NCBI GenBank assembly: GCA_035510155.1
Contig: DATKHR010000071.1
Coordinates: forward strand, 1-5,087
Length of the DNA stretch: 5,087 nucleotides
Origin: DATKHR01 sp035510155
GTDB lineage: Bacteria > Acidobacteriota > Vicinamibacteria > Vicinamibacterales > CAVVIG01
Direction: 5' to 3'
Positions 5,064 through 5,087 of the stretch are shown piece after piece. Each line of letters begins with the position of its first letter. Position 1 is the stretch's first letter. The notes beneath the pieces are model-generated. The model saw only the letters and a list, made by a program, of their open reading frames with translations, was not told where the DNA came from and did no database searches. Position numbers and translations under genes: made by a program.

Positions 5064-5087
5064 GAGCACACAGTTTGCGAGGACAGA

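Larger units (their letters stand above)
4441..5087. other. 647-bp stretch upstream of the DUF427/MOSC operon, no convincing gene
   Basis: Several open frames exist on both strands. None combines a ribosome site, protein-like composition and a recognisable motif, and the longest minus-strand one runs into the DUF427 gene in another frame. I could not place a promoter for the operon with confidence. The region contains three short perfect hairpins (4479-4497, 4974-4991, 5047-5063). The right 90 bp are unusually rich in CA/TG-type dinucleotides (repeated 'CACA' and 'GTGTG'). Confidence 0.5.

Noticed and set aside
1..5087. CRISPR array or IS element
   Set aside because: No regularly spaced repeats of CRISPR length, no transposase frame and no terminal inverted repeats of IS type were seen.

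Overview
The window is GC-rich DNA from a bacterium, most likely an Acidobacteriota member. This rests mainly on the left edge: a PadR-type repressor lies directly upstream of the first 47 codons of an ADOP-type (acidobacterial duplicated orphan permease) FtsX/MacB-like permease, a very common pair in that phylum. A short fragment resembling the C-terminal end of acidobacterial VWFA-related proteins lies just upstream of that pair. The placement is inference from gene content; no rRNA or species marker is present.

Layout. (1) 1-477, minus strand: padR-like gene, then the ADOP permease, which runs off the left edge. (2) About 511-660, plus strand: a probable decayed 3' end of a VWFA-related gene, whose DNA now forms the upstream region of padR. 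(3) 697-1328, plus strand: a compact HigB/HigA toxin-antitoxin operon, with an 8-bp inverted repeat over its likely promoter and a strong Shine-Dalgarno before the antitoxin. (4) 1329-1817: no gene. It holds a fragment that looks like the 3' end of a tRNA (T-arm plus CCA), followed at once by repeats of TAGGTCACA arranged as a direct repeat and a 13-bp inverted repeat. This resembles the scar or edge of an integrated element, but no integrase is visible. (5) 1818-4440, minus strand: a two-gene operon. The first gene encodes a tandem DUF427 protein (287 aa). The second, 7 bp downstream, encodes a 583-aa fusion of a YiiM-like MOSC domain, an FAD/NAD(P)H reductase module and a C-terminal plant-type [2Fe-2S] ferredoxin. 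(6) 4441-5087: no convincing gene, but a 7-bp hairpin 39 bp upstream of the DUF427 start and two further hairpins near the right edge.

How the genes work together. PadR probably represses itself and the co-transcribed permease. HigA would neutralise HigB and repress the operon through the promoter palindrome. The MOSC fusion looks like a self-contained electron chain (NAD(P)H to flavin to [2Fe-2S] to a molybdenum cofactor site), plausibly reducing N-hydroxylated compounds as the MOSC proteins YiiM and YcbX do. The role of its DUF427 partner is unknown. The most interesting items are this operon and the tRNA-like/repeat junction next to the toxin-antitoxin pair.
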